64,000 nt of DNA from Corbicula japonica (lineage: Eukaryota; Mollusca; Bivalvia; Venerida; Cyrenidae), in contig JAZAYU010000062.1 of assembly GCA_038501625.1 (NCBI GenBank), positions 1,488,001 to 1,552,000 on the forward strand. Reading direction: 5' to 3'. The notes under the pieces are model-generated. The model worked only from the letters and a program-made list of their open reading frames with translations. It was not told the origin of the DNA and searched no databases. Made by a program: the position numbers and the translations under genes. Below, piece after piece: positions 1 through 12,479 of the stretch (positions are counted from its first letter, which is position 1; the number at the start of each line of letters is the position of its first letter).

Positions 1-60
1 AATGCTTGAGGCTTGAGACTCGTCTCAGATCTCAGTTATACAATCTTAGGCCTTGGACGA
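1..60. repeat. Family A-related fragment at the window edge
   Basis: 'gcttgagactcgtctcagat' and 'ctcagttatacaatctt' resemble the distal arm; the left side is cut by the window. Confidence 0.45.
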
Positions 61-1079
61 GACTTATTATGGGAATGAGGAAGAGCCTTGAAAATTTCAG
101 TGGATGTTTGTTTACTGCAAAAATATAAACCGCAAAGTCTGCATTGCGACGACACAAAAAGTCCACTAAATTTTATCAAACCTAAAATTTGCTTCTGGAT
201 ATGAATTTATTAACCCTCTATATAATTTTAGTTTTACTTGGTGTTTCCTTTTCTTAGAATATTTTGATATTTACACAGTATTAGTTAATAGCTTTAGCAT
301 CGTTAAGATAACAGTAATATTTTTTACAGAGAGAAACTGATTTCAGTAGCCCATGCTGTTAGATAACATAGGAAACACTTGTTGTCAAAGAAAAATCCAT
401 TAGAAACATATCAGATCATCTCAGAAAACTGAATGGAATCAGTTCAACACTGGATGTGTCTACCTGCCAAAAGCAAAAATTTTCAGGATTTAAAGTACTT
501 CTGCTGTCTGAGAATTTTCTAGACAAGTCTTGGATATTTAGAGCTTCACAGCAACAAAACATGTTATTCCACACTGGAAGTTCTATTATACTCTGGTGCT
601 TTCCATATTTGTCATTTCTCTTCAATCAAAAAATAAAATTATCAATTTTCTATAATGGCAACATTCAGTTCAATAAAACTTTATTTCAAGTAAGTGTTTC
701 TAAAGTAGGTAAGAACTGTTAAAATATAACCTAGAAAAAAGATTTCCTAAATTTATGTTCACATCCAAATGTAAAAACACTTGGCAATAGAATATCATTA
801 TATAAATCCCAGCATGTTATATGAGACTGACAACAATTTCTTGTGTCCTTTCGTATATCAAATATATAAAATAAATTGTAGTAGATATTCGACCTCGAGT
901 TTCTTGGTCCCCAAAATATGTTAAAAAGGAATAAAAATCATTATTGCAAGTTCTTTATATGGACATAAAATATTATTTTACATTATCATTTTGATCATGG
1001 TATCATTTATAATATTATTTTGTGTTGGTTATTGTTTTATGTATGGGTTTTTTACAGAAATTTATTTAACTGAATTTAT
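61..1079. other. No gene recognised
   Basis: AT-rich single-copy-looking sequence. Two overlapping frames on opposite strands at 416-722 have no recognisable domain and are treated as chance. Confidence 0.6.
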
Positions 1080-1210
1080 TAGTGAGGGGGAAACAGTCTA
1101 GACCCTGGATGTGCAGGCTGATCTGCCGGTCTACAAACCTTAGCAGTCTGATCTGGGTTGACACTGTTCATAAATGGACAAATGCTTTGCTAAGCATACA
1201 AAGGGTTAAC
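1080..1210 (+). repeat. Hairpin-type repeat fragment related to the satellite flanks
   Basis: 'aaacagtctagaccctggat', 'gcaggctgatctgccggtct', 'gcagtctgatctgggttgac' and 'acactgttcat' resemble the sequences bordering the 50-bp satellite at 15100-15165 and 16115-16235. Confidence 0.5.
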
Positions 1211-1389
1211 ATCCAGCACAACTTGCTACGATGACATTATGATAACATAACAAAATAATGTCAACCCAACCCTTCTAAAATTTTAAAATACCTGCAAACG
1301 GAATGAATCTAAAACACGTCTGAGGTTCAAGTATCTTAATGCCAGGTATAACAGTTTATGCAATTATTGTGAATGCTTATCATATTGTG

Positions 1390-1631
1390 TTAACCCTTTC
1401 CTGTATAGATACGCATTTTTACGCATGTGCGACCAGTGTAGATCCAGATCAGCCGGCACATCCGTGCCGTCTGATCAGGATCTGCACTGGTTGCATTTTG
1501 GTCAAAAATAACCTAATGAATCAAGAAGCGAACAGTTTAGATCCTGATCAGACGGCAAGGATGTGCCGGCTGATCTGGATCTAAACTGTTCGCCCTAGCA
1601 ATAAAGGTGTGTCTGTACAGGAAAGGGTTAA
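1390..1631 (+). mobile_element. Family B double-hairpin MITE, full length
   Basis: Reference copy. The ends are TTAACCCTTTCCTGTA and TACAGGAAAGGGTTAA. The first half folds as GACCAGTGTAGATC...GATCTGCACTGGTT, and the second as GCGAACAGTTTAGATCC...GGATCTAAACTGTTCGC. The spacer GTCAAAAATAACCTAATGAATC defines the plus orientation. No coding capacity; the frame reading SVDPDQPAHP is a translation of the repeat. TTAA at both ends may be a target duplication. Confidence 0.93.
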
Positions 1632-2894
1632 CACACCCTTGGAAGCCAAACATAATTATTATCTAATAGTCTAGAAAATCAGAAATGAATCAGTTCTACC
1701 TGCCAGTCAGCAAAAAAACATTATGATAAATTATGAAGTACTTTGTAGTCTAGAGTATGAAAATTGTGCTATAAGAAATCCATGTCCCCACTTCTGGACA
1801 CGCACAAGCCTCTATGATTGTAAAAAATCAAATTGCTTAGATCCTCAGACTGCATGGATACACATGGAGTAAAGTAAAAAATCCTTGAAAACGAGCCAAA
1901 CCAACAGATTTTGTGCTCCCATATTGCCGCCATTTTTAGTTTGGAAAATGAAGACTATTCCCTATTTTGTTTCAGGCAAAACCAGATCAACATGATTTCC
2001 CTTTCATAATGATGTGCATGAAAAAATCTAATTTGTCTGCTGCACAAACTGCAGTGAGAATAATTCCGAGAATGAATCACTAATCTGCAATATTGATCAT
2101 GGAAACACTCAGACATAGTGCTCTACTGACACACATCTCTTATGGAGACATTTCTCAGATAAAACGAGAACAAAGGATTGCCACAAATAGCATTAATTTT
2201 CCTCTTTATATGTCGTTTAAAATTGCAGGCTTTTAAATTTATAATTGCCTATTACATAAACTGCATGTGCTAATTTTATGTGGGTTCAGTTCAGAAAGGA
2301 GAAATGAACTTATGATAACATATGAAGAAATTTAATGCCTCATCCTACATAAAATTGTAGTGTGAAATCATTATTAATTTGAGAGAGATGAAGTGTTGAG
2401 GATTTTTTAGTAACAATATTTATCAAACTTTCCTTACAGTAACATAACACAACATAGCAAAATATTTTAAAGCTGCCAGCAGGGAGGTTTGCAGACACTA
2501 TTAAAGTAGAATCATGAACAACAGTAGACAAACGTGTGTGTTAACATTTAAACCAAAATATGACAGATTAGTATGTTATTAACTGTTAATCATTCATTGA
2601 CTGAAACAAGTTTTGTCAAAATAAAGAATTTCTATTTTTTAGTAACAGACCTTGACAACAATTATGCCAAATACAATCCCAGTTAAGGTCTCAATAATGA
2701 CTGCATAATAATCAAGTTAGGTGATAATAGCTCAAACCACTGTAAACTTATTATCCTGACAAGGAATTTCTTTCTTTTTTTTAGTGATTTGGCCTTGACC
2801 CCATTGACCTCTACAGTTATTGTCCAGAAAGGGGTGGGTGATGAACCTATATACAAACAATGGCAAGAATAACAACATTTCATTCTGACACTTC
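1632..2894. other. No gene recognised
   Basis: AT-rich, with short frames only on the minus strand at 2340-2883 and no motifs. Confidence 0.6.
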
Positions 2895-3107
2895 ACATTG
2901 CCACAGGGGGTTTGAACCTAGTTCTAGGGAGAACTAACCTCACACTTGCCCCAACAGGTTCTCACATCAAAAAGTACAAATTGTCTAGGTGAAATAACTC
3001 AAACCCACCCATCAGCTCAACAACGTTGCATGCAAAAGCTCACAAACATAAAACATAAGAACCCTATAGAATTGCAAAGCCAAAGGAGCTGGTACTCAAT
3101 GATCTTT
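2895..3107 (-). repeat. Retrotransposon 3'-UTR fragment
   Basis: On the minus strand this matches the UTR at about 34550-34770: AGAACCTGTTGGGGCAAGTG, TGCATGCAACGTTGTTGAGC, GGTTTAAACC-like. No coding part is attached. Confidence 0.65.
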
Positions 3108-3981
3108 GTTTATAATGGTTAAGAGGAAGTAAGCACTTTTGGGAGTTTATAAAAAAACAAACAAACACCAAATAAAATACCTGCAAAAATAATTATTTGT
3201 TAAAGTATAAGACTGCATTAACACTTTCCAAGGGATTTTATCTCACTTTCATGTATCACAGAACAGACAGCTAGGTCAGAAACCTGCTGATCAGCACAGA
3301 GGTCTATAGTCTCAAATAATCACCATCTCTACCTGGGAGTAGAGATCATAGAGCGGCTTTGATCTAAGCTGCCTAGACAGCATCAGGATGCTCTACTAAC
3401 ACACATTCTCTGTCTTTTGTAATCCGGCTGATTTTTTCTTAGAAAAAAAAATACTAGTGTTTGTTGTACCCAAGTCCATGATTACCATTTTCAATCCTTG
3501 AATTTTAGGAAATTGTGTTGAAAATGACATAGTTTTGTAATAAAATGTAAGGACAAGATATCAGATTGGAACTATATTGCTCACCTGATCCTTGGGTACA
3601 TGAAATAAAAAAAATATAACAAAATGTAAACAAATGTCAAATAAACTAATGACACTGCAACAACTTAAATCAATGGCCTGACAGCATCACACAATGACTT
3701 GTTTTAAAGACAACTTGAAAAGATTCAAAAACTGTTACAGCTACCTCCCATTCTATAGAATTAGGACAAAGGTAGAGACTATTTGCATGCATGTCTATGG
3801 TATAGTATAGTAAATGTCAGTTGCAAATTACCATGAAAGCTAAACGTAAAAACACCAGGCATGGATTCTGCCATGTGCTTGGGGTGCTTCGGCCCCCACC
3901 AACTCCCCCCATTCATTTAAGTTTTGAGACCACAAATTAGATAGCAAGTACATGTACATACCTTGTTTTAACTGCCCAGTT
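3108..3981. other. No gene recognised; possible old repeat
   Basis: 'ttaacactttccaagg' at 3219-3234 and hairpin-like 'gtcagaaacctgctgatcag' suggest a very decayed repeat. Nothing coding. Confidence 0.45.
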
Positions 3982-3984
3982 GGT

Positions 3985-4480
3985 GCTTTCTGAGAAGATT
4001 TTTTAAGTTACTGCCTTATAATAAGCACTGTAGCTGGGAGAACAGTTATCACCAGGGCCATTATTAGAACAATTTTTGAAGTAGTCAATGCCAAAGCGCT
4101 TCAGGCTTAATTTGGTTAAAATCTATCCAGTACTTACTGAGAGGACAATTTTAAGTCAAGATTTGAACAACTTCTAAAGAGGTTAAAATCCTGATGCTTC
4201 AGATCAAATTTGTTTAAAACTATCAAGTGAGGATTTATTTATAAGATTTTTAAAATACTTATAGGTCTTGTGGCATGGAAACCATTGATCCTAAAGAAGG
4301 TCATTATTTTTAACAACTTTTGAAGAGGTCAATAACAGGATGCTTCTGGCCATATTCAGTGGTTTTTTGAGGAGAAGATTTTTTAAGACTGTTTTTTTTT
4401 TTGCAAAATTTTGCTAAAATCCACATCCAGTGGTTTCAGAGAAGATATTATTGGAACAAATTGTTGACAGACTACTGGAA
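3985..4480 (+). repeat. Decayed repeat with 'gtggtttcagagaagatttttaa' motif
   Basis: 'gtgctttctgagaagatttt' (3982), 'gtggttttttgaggagaaga' (4360) and 'gtggtttcagagaagatatt' (4430), together with 'gaacaacttctaaagaggt' and 'aacaacttttgaagaggtca', show several diverged copies of one ~150-bp unit. This is probably a SINE core or short tandem relic. Confidence 0.5.
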
Positions 4481-5078
4481 GCATGCCGAAGACAGGTCGC
4501 AACAGTCAATACCAAGCCAAGAAGACACAGATAAGCTAAAAATTCTTAATTCCTTTCTTGATGTCCAATTTATCCTTTTTCATGAATTCATAGACAGATT
4601 AGCAGAATATTTATTGAAGATGAAGCTATAAAATCCTAAAGAAAACTGTCAACAATAACATGATTGCTATTTTCAAAGATATAAAAATTCATTTGTAAAA
4701 AACTTCAGCCAAACCTCCTTTATGAAGTTTTAAGGCTTGGAAAAGGTGATGATGGTGCTGTAATTATATTTCTATTTTCACTACTCCGGAGACAAATAAA
4801 TAGTCTGCTGGGTTATATTTTTGACTTAACAACCCATCAAGCTGCCTTTTGTACTCTTTTGTACAATGATGCATGCTTTCTCAATAATTAATCAGTCTAC
4901 TTAAGGCAGACATGTAAACCTACTGACATACATTCTGCCTCTTAGATGTGGATTTTTTAATCTCTTTTTTTCCAGATTACCACCCAATGTTACAGGTAGG
5001 TCAGCAATATAAAGAGTTCATTGTTCAAGTCTCTGCTAGTAACTAGGTCTGGATGTTTGTTTTAAGATCTGTGTCCAA

Positions 5079-5210
5079 GGTTATAAAACTGAGCATGGAA
5101 ACCAGTCTCAAATCTCAAGCATCTGATTGGCTGAAATGACGACCAGTCACCATTTCAGCCAATCAGATGCTTGAGATTTGAGACTGGTTTCCATGCTCAG
5201 CTTTATAACC
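5079..5210. repeat. Family A palindrome, full length
   Basis: 132 bp, nearly perfectly self-complementary: GGTTATAAAACTGAGCATGG inward to CTGAAATG, a short centre, then the mirror arm CATTTCAGCCAATCAGATGC outward. Each arm carries a CCAAT box (AGCCAATCAG). No coding capacity. Confidence 0.93.
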
Positions 5211-5436
5211 TACAGGCCTGTTTTGAGTGATTTTTACTGCATTAGAAATGCTATAACAACTTTGGCTTAAAATATATTCAATAGTATAGTACAATTTTGA
5301 CCCGTGAGCTGTGACCTTTCGGACAAGTCCACTGTTATAATACTAAATAGGTAAAGTGCGTCATTTTACAGAGATACCGTTAAATTACTTTACTTATATG
5401 ACATTAAAACCTGTTAAAAGCAGCTGATATTTAGTC

Positions 5437-5505
5437 ACGACGCAATAGCTCAGTGGATAAGATCTCGGGCTATGATGCAAAACATTGCATGTTCGAATCC
5501 AATTA
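5437..5505 (+). repeat. tRNA-like sequence (SINE head or tRNA pseudogene)
   Basis: An A-box-like ATAGCTCAGTGGATAAG and a B-box GTTCGAATCC sit about 35 bases apart, but the acceptor arms do not pair well. An old tRNA-derived repeat is more likely than a working tRNA. Confidence 0.55.
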
Positions 5506-5954
5506 AAGAAACTTTGTACTTTGTCTTTCATTTCCTTCTTATAATTTAAATTTAGTTCATATGATATTATTTTTAATAGTATTGAGCTGTTCTGTCTTTA
5601 TATTTTGCAACCCCCTTTCAATTTTGTTCATGTTCATTCCATTTTTAACAATATATTTTTGTTGAGCAGCTTGCCCTGACCCCATACACCTATTTACCAA
5701 AGGAACGTTGACAATTGTGAAACATGGCGTTCTGTAAACTATTGTTGTTACTTTTTTTTCTTTAATAATTTACATTATTCAAAACCACTTTGTACAATGT
5801 TTTGGCATCGCCCAAAAACTGTGTTTTGAGTAAGCATCGATCGCGACAACCCGCTTGATGAAAGATTACTCGAAAATTGTACGGTTTAATGTCATTTTTG
5901 TTCGGTATCTACATGAATGTATTGGAAAAAATGACATTAAAACAGAAAAAAATG

Positions 5955-6035
5955 AAATCTCTTCATGGGATTCGAACACACAACCCTTATGTCGTATTAT
6001 CAGAAATCAGAAGCGTTACTGCCACGGCCATGAAA
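5955..6035 (-). repeat. tRNA-derived SINE-like sequence
   Basis: The minus strand reads TGGCCGTGGCAGTAACGCTT and, about 27 bases on, GGGTTGTGTGTTCGAATCCC, an A-box/B-box pair with a tRNA-like anticodon region between. No perfect acceptor stem is seen. Confidence 0.55.
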
Positions 6036-6579
6036 TCTTTTCTTATAGGCCTGTACAATTTCAACATAATGATTCATGATGGGAATATCTAACATCCCTA
6101 TTTTGTGGAATATTCCAAAAATCTATAAATACAAAAGTACATTCACGGCTCAACGCGTAAAATCGGACTATACCTTGACAGTGTTAGAATGTTACATCTC
6201 ATTTACTTTGTGTATAGGTCTTCTGCAGTTAATATCATAAATTTTTCTGAAAATAGAAAACACTCAGTATTTTAGTCATTGCACCTTTACCATTAACCAG
6301 GCACCTTTAATTACAAAACGCTCTAACTTGTTGAAGCCTACTTATAGGCAATAACCTGTCATGATACATATCTTATATTTCGTTCAAAAACTCTCTGGTA
6401 CCATAATGTTATTAATCAAAATTAAATTAATCTGTCATCAACAGTGCCTTGTAAATCATCAACCTAAATCTGGACAAATCAAAATGACACAATTGGTACC
6501 AGGCCGATGCCCATACCATCCAATAAATAGATAGTATTACGATAGCCACATGGTTTAAGTTCCTGTCACTTCTTGTTTA

Positions 6580-6805
6580 AAACCCTTTCCTTCATAACAT
6601 TATATACCTGTTTTTACATGTGTGCAACCAGTGTAGATCCAGATCAGCAGGCACATCCCTTCCATTTGATCAGGATCTGCATTTTTTGCTTTATTGTCAG
6701 AAATAACCTAATAAATCAAAAGCAAACAATGCAGATCCTGATCAGATGGCATAGATGTGCTGGCTGACCTTGATCTACACTCTTGGCCAGTGCCATAAAG
6801 GGGTA
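6580..6805 (+). mobile_element. Family B copy, right end decayed
   Basis: Plus orientation (GTCAGAAATAACCTAATAAATC). The left end is AACCCTTTCCTTCATA; the right end stops at 'cataaaggggtataca' without GGAAAGGG. Confidence 0.88.
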
Positions 6806-6853
6806 TACAGATAATTTTTTGTTTTTCTCAGCATTTTATTGAACAGGGTTGAA

Positions 6854-6985
6854 GGTTATAAAACTGAGCATGGAAACCAGTCTCAACTTTCAAGCATCTG
6901 ATTGGCTGAAATGGTGACCAGTCGCCATTTCAGCCAATCAAATGCTTGAGATTTGAGACTGGTTTCAAATCTCAGTTTTATAACC
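6854..6985. repeat. Family A palindrome, full length
   Basis: Same length as the copy at 5079. The centre reads ATGGTGACCAGTCGCCAT. The right arm has a local change (TTTCAAATCTCAG). Confidence 0.93.
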
Positions 6986-7421
6986 TTCAGCCCAGATATT
7001 CCTTATGATTAGTCAGAATGGTGCTGAAAGGAGATCTGGGGTTCATATTATGATTATCGGCTGAGGCATTTAATACTGACTGCTCAGTTTCATAGTTTTT
7101 TTTCTGGGATTTTACATGATTGTTGTGGAATTCTAATTTCATGATTTATGTGTTAATTCTAAAAAAATATAACATGTGATCTCCATCATGCAGTCATTAC
7201 TAAATCATCTGCATTAAGAAAAACTGCACAATTTGCATTTGCTTGAATACATCGATTTATTAGGATGACAATTTGAAAGGCAGACCTCACACATTCACAA
7301 TGTGAACCTACTCAATTTATGTTGATTAGAATGTATTATGTTTTAATTCATACTTCAAATGAATTATGTTGGCACTGGCAATATATGTCATGCAGTCACA
7401 CTGTGAGCTTATCAGTTAAGG

Positions 7422-7724
7422 CCCTGTCACACTATAGCACTTTTCCACCTCGTTGACACGGCTTTGATAAATTTTCCAGAACACCGTGAGATCGCAAGAA
7501 AAATATGATATTTTTCATGAAGATGGACATGTTACAGCATCCTCACTTCGACCGAGGCATTGCTACGAAGCTCACGTGGTGTTCTATTGCATTCCTATGG
7601 AGTTCTTGATGGCAATAATTGTCTGCACTCTAAATTAGCGCTTCCACTGCGTACACTGCTCTTTTGGTGCTCTGAGTGCGTTTTCACTGCATCCACTGAG
7701 AATGCCACCCTAGTGTGACAGGGG
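7422..7724. mobile_element. Inverted-repeat MITE (CCCTGTCACACTA ends)
   Basis: CCCTGTCACACTATAGC at left and CTAGTGTGACAGGGG at right; ~300 bp, non-coding. The superfamily is not clear because the target duplication is not visible. Confidence 0.75.
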
Positions 7725-7907
7725 TTTTATACACTTACAGCACACAAATCTGCAAGGTGTCACACCTTATAAACATTTCTCTGAACCTCTCTCTCTCATC
7801 AGCACCACAACACTGCATTGTCATCGCAACATTTTGAAACATTGTGATATAGCATTAAATACATGGTCTTTTTTAAAAGAGTATCTGCTGGTCAGTAAAT
7901 ACGGCCA

Positions 7908-8385
7908 GAGAAAAAAATTGTTAGATTCTCATCTGGATTTTGGGAAAAAAAGGGGCGGGTGGACACTTTTTATTTTTTAATTTTTTAACAAAATTAACCT
8001 GAGAATAGAAGTAAAAACTCACTTAAAATTTTGAGAAAATGGCATTTAGAGTTATCAGAAGCTTTGATGTAGAATATTTGTCCATCTTTTCAATTTCTTC
8101 CAAAAAATCATGATAACAACTAACAAAAGTAGCAGGTTAGTGCCTATTCTATGATTGAAAAGCCAAACCAGTCTTACACTATCACCTTCGGTAAGCTTTA
8201 AAATGATGAAATTTTTATTTTATTCTTGTCGGCCATGATTTTTTTCCATATCTTGGATGGTCTGAAACCTGTTCTATCCGGAACAGAATATGTTCCGTTT
8301 TTTTACCAATAAATTTTTTGGGGGCGGGTGATTTTGGACAGGGGCGGGCGGGGATGAGAATCTAAATTTTTTTTTTTTCTATTGC
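7908..8385. mobile_element. Putative inverted-repeat element (TTAGATTCTCATC ends)
   Basis: 'aaaattgttagattctcatc' pairs with 'gatgagaatctaaatttttt'; GGGCGGGTG motifs occur near both ends in the same orientation. No gene. Confidence 0.55.
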
Positions 8386-8589
8386 CTAATGTGTTACTGT
8401 ATAAAAGTCAAAACTAGAATTACAAGACCAAATGATGGAAATATTAATTAAATTCCCAACAGTCAAACTGCCTGGACATAGGCCTGTTGTGTTTTACAAT
8501 GGAATGCTATGGGTATATCCCTAAAGTCAACAGAAAGGCACATATAACTATAATTCTCAGTGACCTTGACATCTTTTCTGAATCAGACT

Positions 8590-8819
8590 TTAACCTTTTC
8601 CTGCATATATACACATTTCATAGCATATGAGAATAGTGTAGATCCAGATCAGCCTGCATATCCATGCCATCTGATCAGAATATACACTGTTTGGTTTCTG
8701 ATTTATTAGGTTGTTTCTGGCCAAAAAGCAAACAGTACAAATCCTGATCAGACAGCATGATCTGGATCTACACTGTTCACCCATCCCATAAAGGCATATA
8801 TATGGAGTAAAAGGATTAA
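8590..8819 (-). mobile_element. Family B copy, reversed
   Basis: The spacer TGATTTATTAGGTTGTTTCTGG is the reverse complement form. Both ends are recognisable (TTAACCTTTTCCTGCATA, TATGGAGTAAAAGGATTAA). Sixteen or so bases are missing in the second hairpin loop. Confidence 0.88.
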
Positions 8820-9365
8820 TAACATTGTATTTCATTGTACAACCTAAACAAACCTATTTTGACCAAATTATTGTTTAAAATAGACTGCTATTCACACCTG
8901 TTGCTGCAGGAGAGGTAATTGTAATAGAGTATCTGAAGATCTTCAAACAAAATCTAGGACCTGATTTAATACCTCAACACTTGCTGTCACACAAAAAATG
9001 ACCAAATGTATTGTGCAGAGCTGCAGTCAAGATAATTTATCAAACCAAAAAACATGCACAATTCTGCATACTAATCAAAATTCTGCAGCTGCACAGTGAC
9101 AGCTTGAACGATTTCCCACGATCCTTAATATACAATATATAAATTGTAAACTAGGGTGCAATTTTTTGTTTTTTTGAGAATTTTTCTTCAATGCCCAACG
9201 AATATCAAATTTATTAGGAGTGAAGACCTAGATTATCTAATCAGGGTCTACATTTCTCATTATTCAGCTGATGCATTTCTGCACAAACACAACAAACCAT
9301 AAAATGATTTATAAAAGAGCCAAGACAAGCTTTTGTAATATATCTGCATCCTTGTCAGGGCCGAA

Positions 9366-9497
9366 GGTTATAAAGCTGAGATTGGAAATCAGTCTCAAAT
9401 CTCAAGCATCTGATTGACTGAAATGGCAACTGGTCACCATTTCAGCCGATCAGATGCTTAAGATTTGAGACTGGTTTCCATGATCAGTTTTATAACC
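9366..9497. repeat. Family A palindrome, full length
   Basis: Both CCAAT cores are mutated: the left arm reads GATTGACTG and the right arm AGCCGATCAG instead of CCAAT. Otherwise intact over 132 bp. Confidence 0.9.
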
Positions 9498-10517
9498 TTG
9501 GGCACAGGACAACTTAATGGCATAAACTAGCAGAAAGCAATGGTGTACACCCTCACTGTCTGAAATATAATCACATTTATGCTGTTTCATCTAACTGACA
9601 AACATTTCTGATAGTGGATTAAGCTGCGAAACATTTAAAATGTATGTAAATTGATGAATCAGCGATAATTTATGCATCCCAAGTCAGTCTTTCACATCTC
9701 ACGACTGAATTATGAAATATGAAATATCAATCTGACATTCCTGTTACCAATCAACAGTGTTCAGCCTGTGGAAAGTTTTAGAAACCCTAATGCATGATTT
9801 TGATAACTTCCTAAACTTATGATATGTTACAATCATTTTGATTGGGTCAGCTTTTTCAGTCTGCTCATTAACATTCCTCATATGGGGGGTGGGGCACTTT
9901 GACATCGTTTTGTAATTTAATGTGAATTCAATAAATTGGTCAGGTACTAATTTTCATATATTTTGTAGTAAATTTGAATTTGGAAAATTGAAAAACTAAA
10001 TTATTAAAGAACCCAAACAAATGTTTTTAACCAAACCTACAAAATGCCCACATACACAAATAAGTTCACAGTTGTAATGGTTTCCTGACCTATAAAATAA
10101 TGTTAATGTTCCGTTTTTTATTACTTTGACCACCCATCTCTGGAGAAAAAAACCAATTTGTGGGCATTAAGAAATGACATTGAATACATTTACATAAATT
10201 CTATACAATTAATTTGTTGGCAAAGTACATTTTAAGTGATGTTCTTGGCATACTTCCATTATCAAAGCCTATTGAATGATTATGGAGTGGCATAAAATGT
10301 AACCTAATTGGGTCATGGAAAGATAATAAAATAGTGAAATGCTTCCTTGCTAGAGTAATTGCAAAAGTAACCTGATATCTGATAGTTTAATAAAAGTTTT
10401 TATGAAAACAGAACAATTATTCTTATTCTATTTTATCATAAAAATAACCTCTCCATACAACCAAAAAAGCATGGGTTTATAAAATAATCAACTTCAAATT
10501 CAACAACACAAAAATAT
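9498..10517. other. No gene recognised
   Basis: AT-rich; no repeats detected by eye and no domain-like translation. Confidence 0.6.
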
Positions 10518-10783
10518 TCTGAGGGATACTGCCTAGCAATGGTCATGGGCTAAACAATTTTGCCGCAGGTTTAAAACAGGTTCTAGCATGCACCAACTTC
10601 ACACTTGCCCCGCACCAACCTCACATTTGCCACTAAAGGTTCTAATATGAACAAACAAGTACTAGTTGTCTTGGTGAAGTAGCTCCAACCCACTCTACAG
10701 CTTGACAATTGCATCAAAAGCACACAAACATATAAAACATTAGAAGCTTATGGCAACAGGTTCGTACTCAATGACCTGTGCCA
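10518..10783 (-). repeat. Retrotransposon 3'-UTR fragment
   Basis: Minus-strand match to the same UTR (AAGTGTGAAGTTGGTGCATG, CTAGAACCTGTTTTAAACC). It has an internal duplication of the 'cacttgccccgcaccaacct' segment. A partial family A palindrome abuts at 10785. Confidence 0.62.
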
Positions 10784-10784
10784 A

Positions 10785-10868
10785 AGGTTATACAACTGAC
10801 CAGTCACCATTTCAGCCAATCAGATGCTTGAGATTTGAGACTTGTTTCCAATCTCAGCTATATAACCT
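10785..10868. repeat. Family A palindrome, left arm mostly deleted
   Basis: 'ggttatacaactgaccagtc' jumps directly to the centre, and the complete right arm follows to 'tataacctt'. Confidence 0.85.
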
Positions 10869-11254
10869 TCAACCCTGACCTATGTCAAGAGTCTTGTGAG
10901 TCAGAACTCTTTGGCATCCATTTGTTCAGTACACTTAATAATTCACTGAAAAAGTTATTGCCATCTTCACAAGTGAGTTATGTGAGTGGGCACTAAAATA
11001 AATCAAAATGGTAATATTTCCAGTTCGATGTCATAGTTGCTGTGCTCTTTATTAACCGTATATACCCACATAAGATCCCAGTAAGATTCTCTGCTGATAA
11101 GGGAGGCTACAAACATGCCAAAAAATTCAACCACCAAAATCTGAAATATCATTGGGTAACAAAAATTGGCAACTTTATATTAAAACAAAAACAGAAAAAA
11201 TAACTGACTCCGGATCTGTTTGTTAAAGATCAACACAAATAGTTCAAGAAAAAG

Positions 11255-11335
11255 AGAACCTGAGAGGATACTGCGTTGGAACCATCAGTGCCAAAACAAT
11301 TTGCCACTGCGGGATTTTCAACCAGATTCTAAGGT
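11255..11335 (-). repeat. Short retrotransposon 3'-UTR fragment
   Basis: 'gagaggatactgcgttggaacc' through 'tttgccactgcgggattttc' matches, on the minus strand, the UTR tail near 34750-34815. Confidence 0.5.
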
Positions 11336-11893
11336 ACTGGAAACTAAAATGCATTTTTAATTCCTCATTTTTCCCTCAGTTGTAGAGACAATGGTGATCA
11401 GACAGAGATTCTCACTTACTGTATCACAGTTACCTATGAGCAATACTGGCAAAAATGCAGCACAGGAAGTACAATGATTTAAGTGTTTGTAGCATTGTAA
11501 CCCTATCATTCATAATACTTAAAATTTGCATTCAGTTGATGAAGAATTTCTTTTTAGATCCAATGTTATTAAACTGTATCAAAAGACTGTTTGAAATATT
11601 AATACAACATGATATATCAAAGGCATTTTTCTATACAAGCTGAAATTCGTTCAATTAAAACACACTAAATTTATCCCAGCTACCCCCACCGCCAGAAAAA
11701 CAAATATTAGCTTTTAATTTTTCTTTAAATAGGTATTTAACGAAAAAGGAAAAGAGATCCTAAAAATAGTGTGTTCTCAGTGTGAACTGTTTGTTAACTT
11801 GAAGAGTCAACTTGAATGTCTGTTTGAGTTACAGGCCATATGCACTTTAGTTGTATTAATAGACTGGTTACAGAATGTGCAGCAGAAGACTGA

Positions 11894-12135
11894 ATAACCC
11901 TTTCCTCCATATATACGCATTTTTACGCATGAACGATCATTGTAGAACCAGATAAGCCGGCACATCCGTGCTGTCTGATCAGGATCTGCACTGGTCGCAT
12001 TTTGGTCAGAAATAACCTAACAAATCAAAAAGCGAACAGCTTAGATCCTGATTTCACCGCACAGATGTGCCGGCTGATCTGGATCTTAATTGTTCACCCA
12101 TGCAATAAAGGTATATCTATGGAGGAAAGGGATAA
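11894..12135 (+). mobile_element. Family B copy, full length
   Basis: The ends are ATAACCCTTTCCTCCATA and ATGGAGGAAAGGGATAA: the TTAA is changed to ATAA on both sides, consistent with an altered target site being duplicated. Confidence 0.9.
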
Positions 12136-12237
12136 TTACCTTTTGTTACTGGTGCCTGTCAGGTTGTTAGAAGATGGAGAAGTTAGAGTGAACTCACTGC
12201 TGTTCTCAGTTAAGCCAATCTTGGATGGACTAACATT

Positions 12238-12479
12238 TATTTTACTTTCCTCAATCTTTACACCTATTATCACATGTGCAAGCAGTGTAGATCTAGATAA
12301 GCTGTCACATCTACGCCATCCTATCTAGATCTATACTGCTTGCTTTTTTGTCAGAAATTAATTAACAAATCAAAAAACTAACCGTGCAGATCCAGATCAG
12401 ATGGCATGGATAACTGGGCTGATCAAGATCTGCACTGTTTGCCAAGGGATAGCAGCCATATGATACGGAGGGAAGTGGG
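12238..12479 (+). mobile_element. Family B copy, diverged
   Basis: Begins about 100 bp after the previous copy, same orientation. The hairpins read AGCAGTGTAGATCTAGATAA and GTGCAGATCCAGATCAGATG; the ends are decayed. Confidence 0.8.

Noticed and set aside
5437..5505. Functional tRNA gene
   Set aside because: A and B boxes are present but the acceptor and anticodon arms do not form a proper cloverleaf; classed as a tRNA-derived repeat.
12002..12328. 108-codon frame
   Set aside because: It starts inside one family B copy and ends inside the next; repeat translation only.
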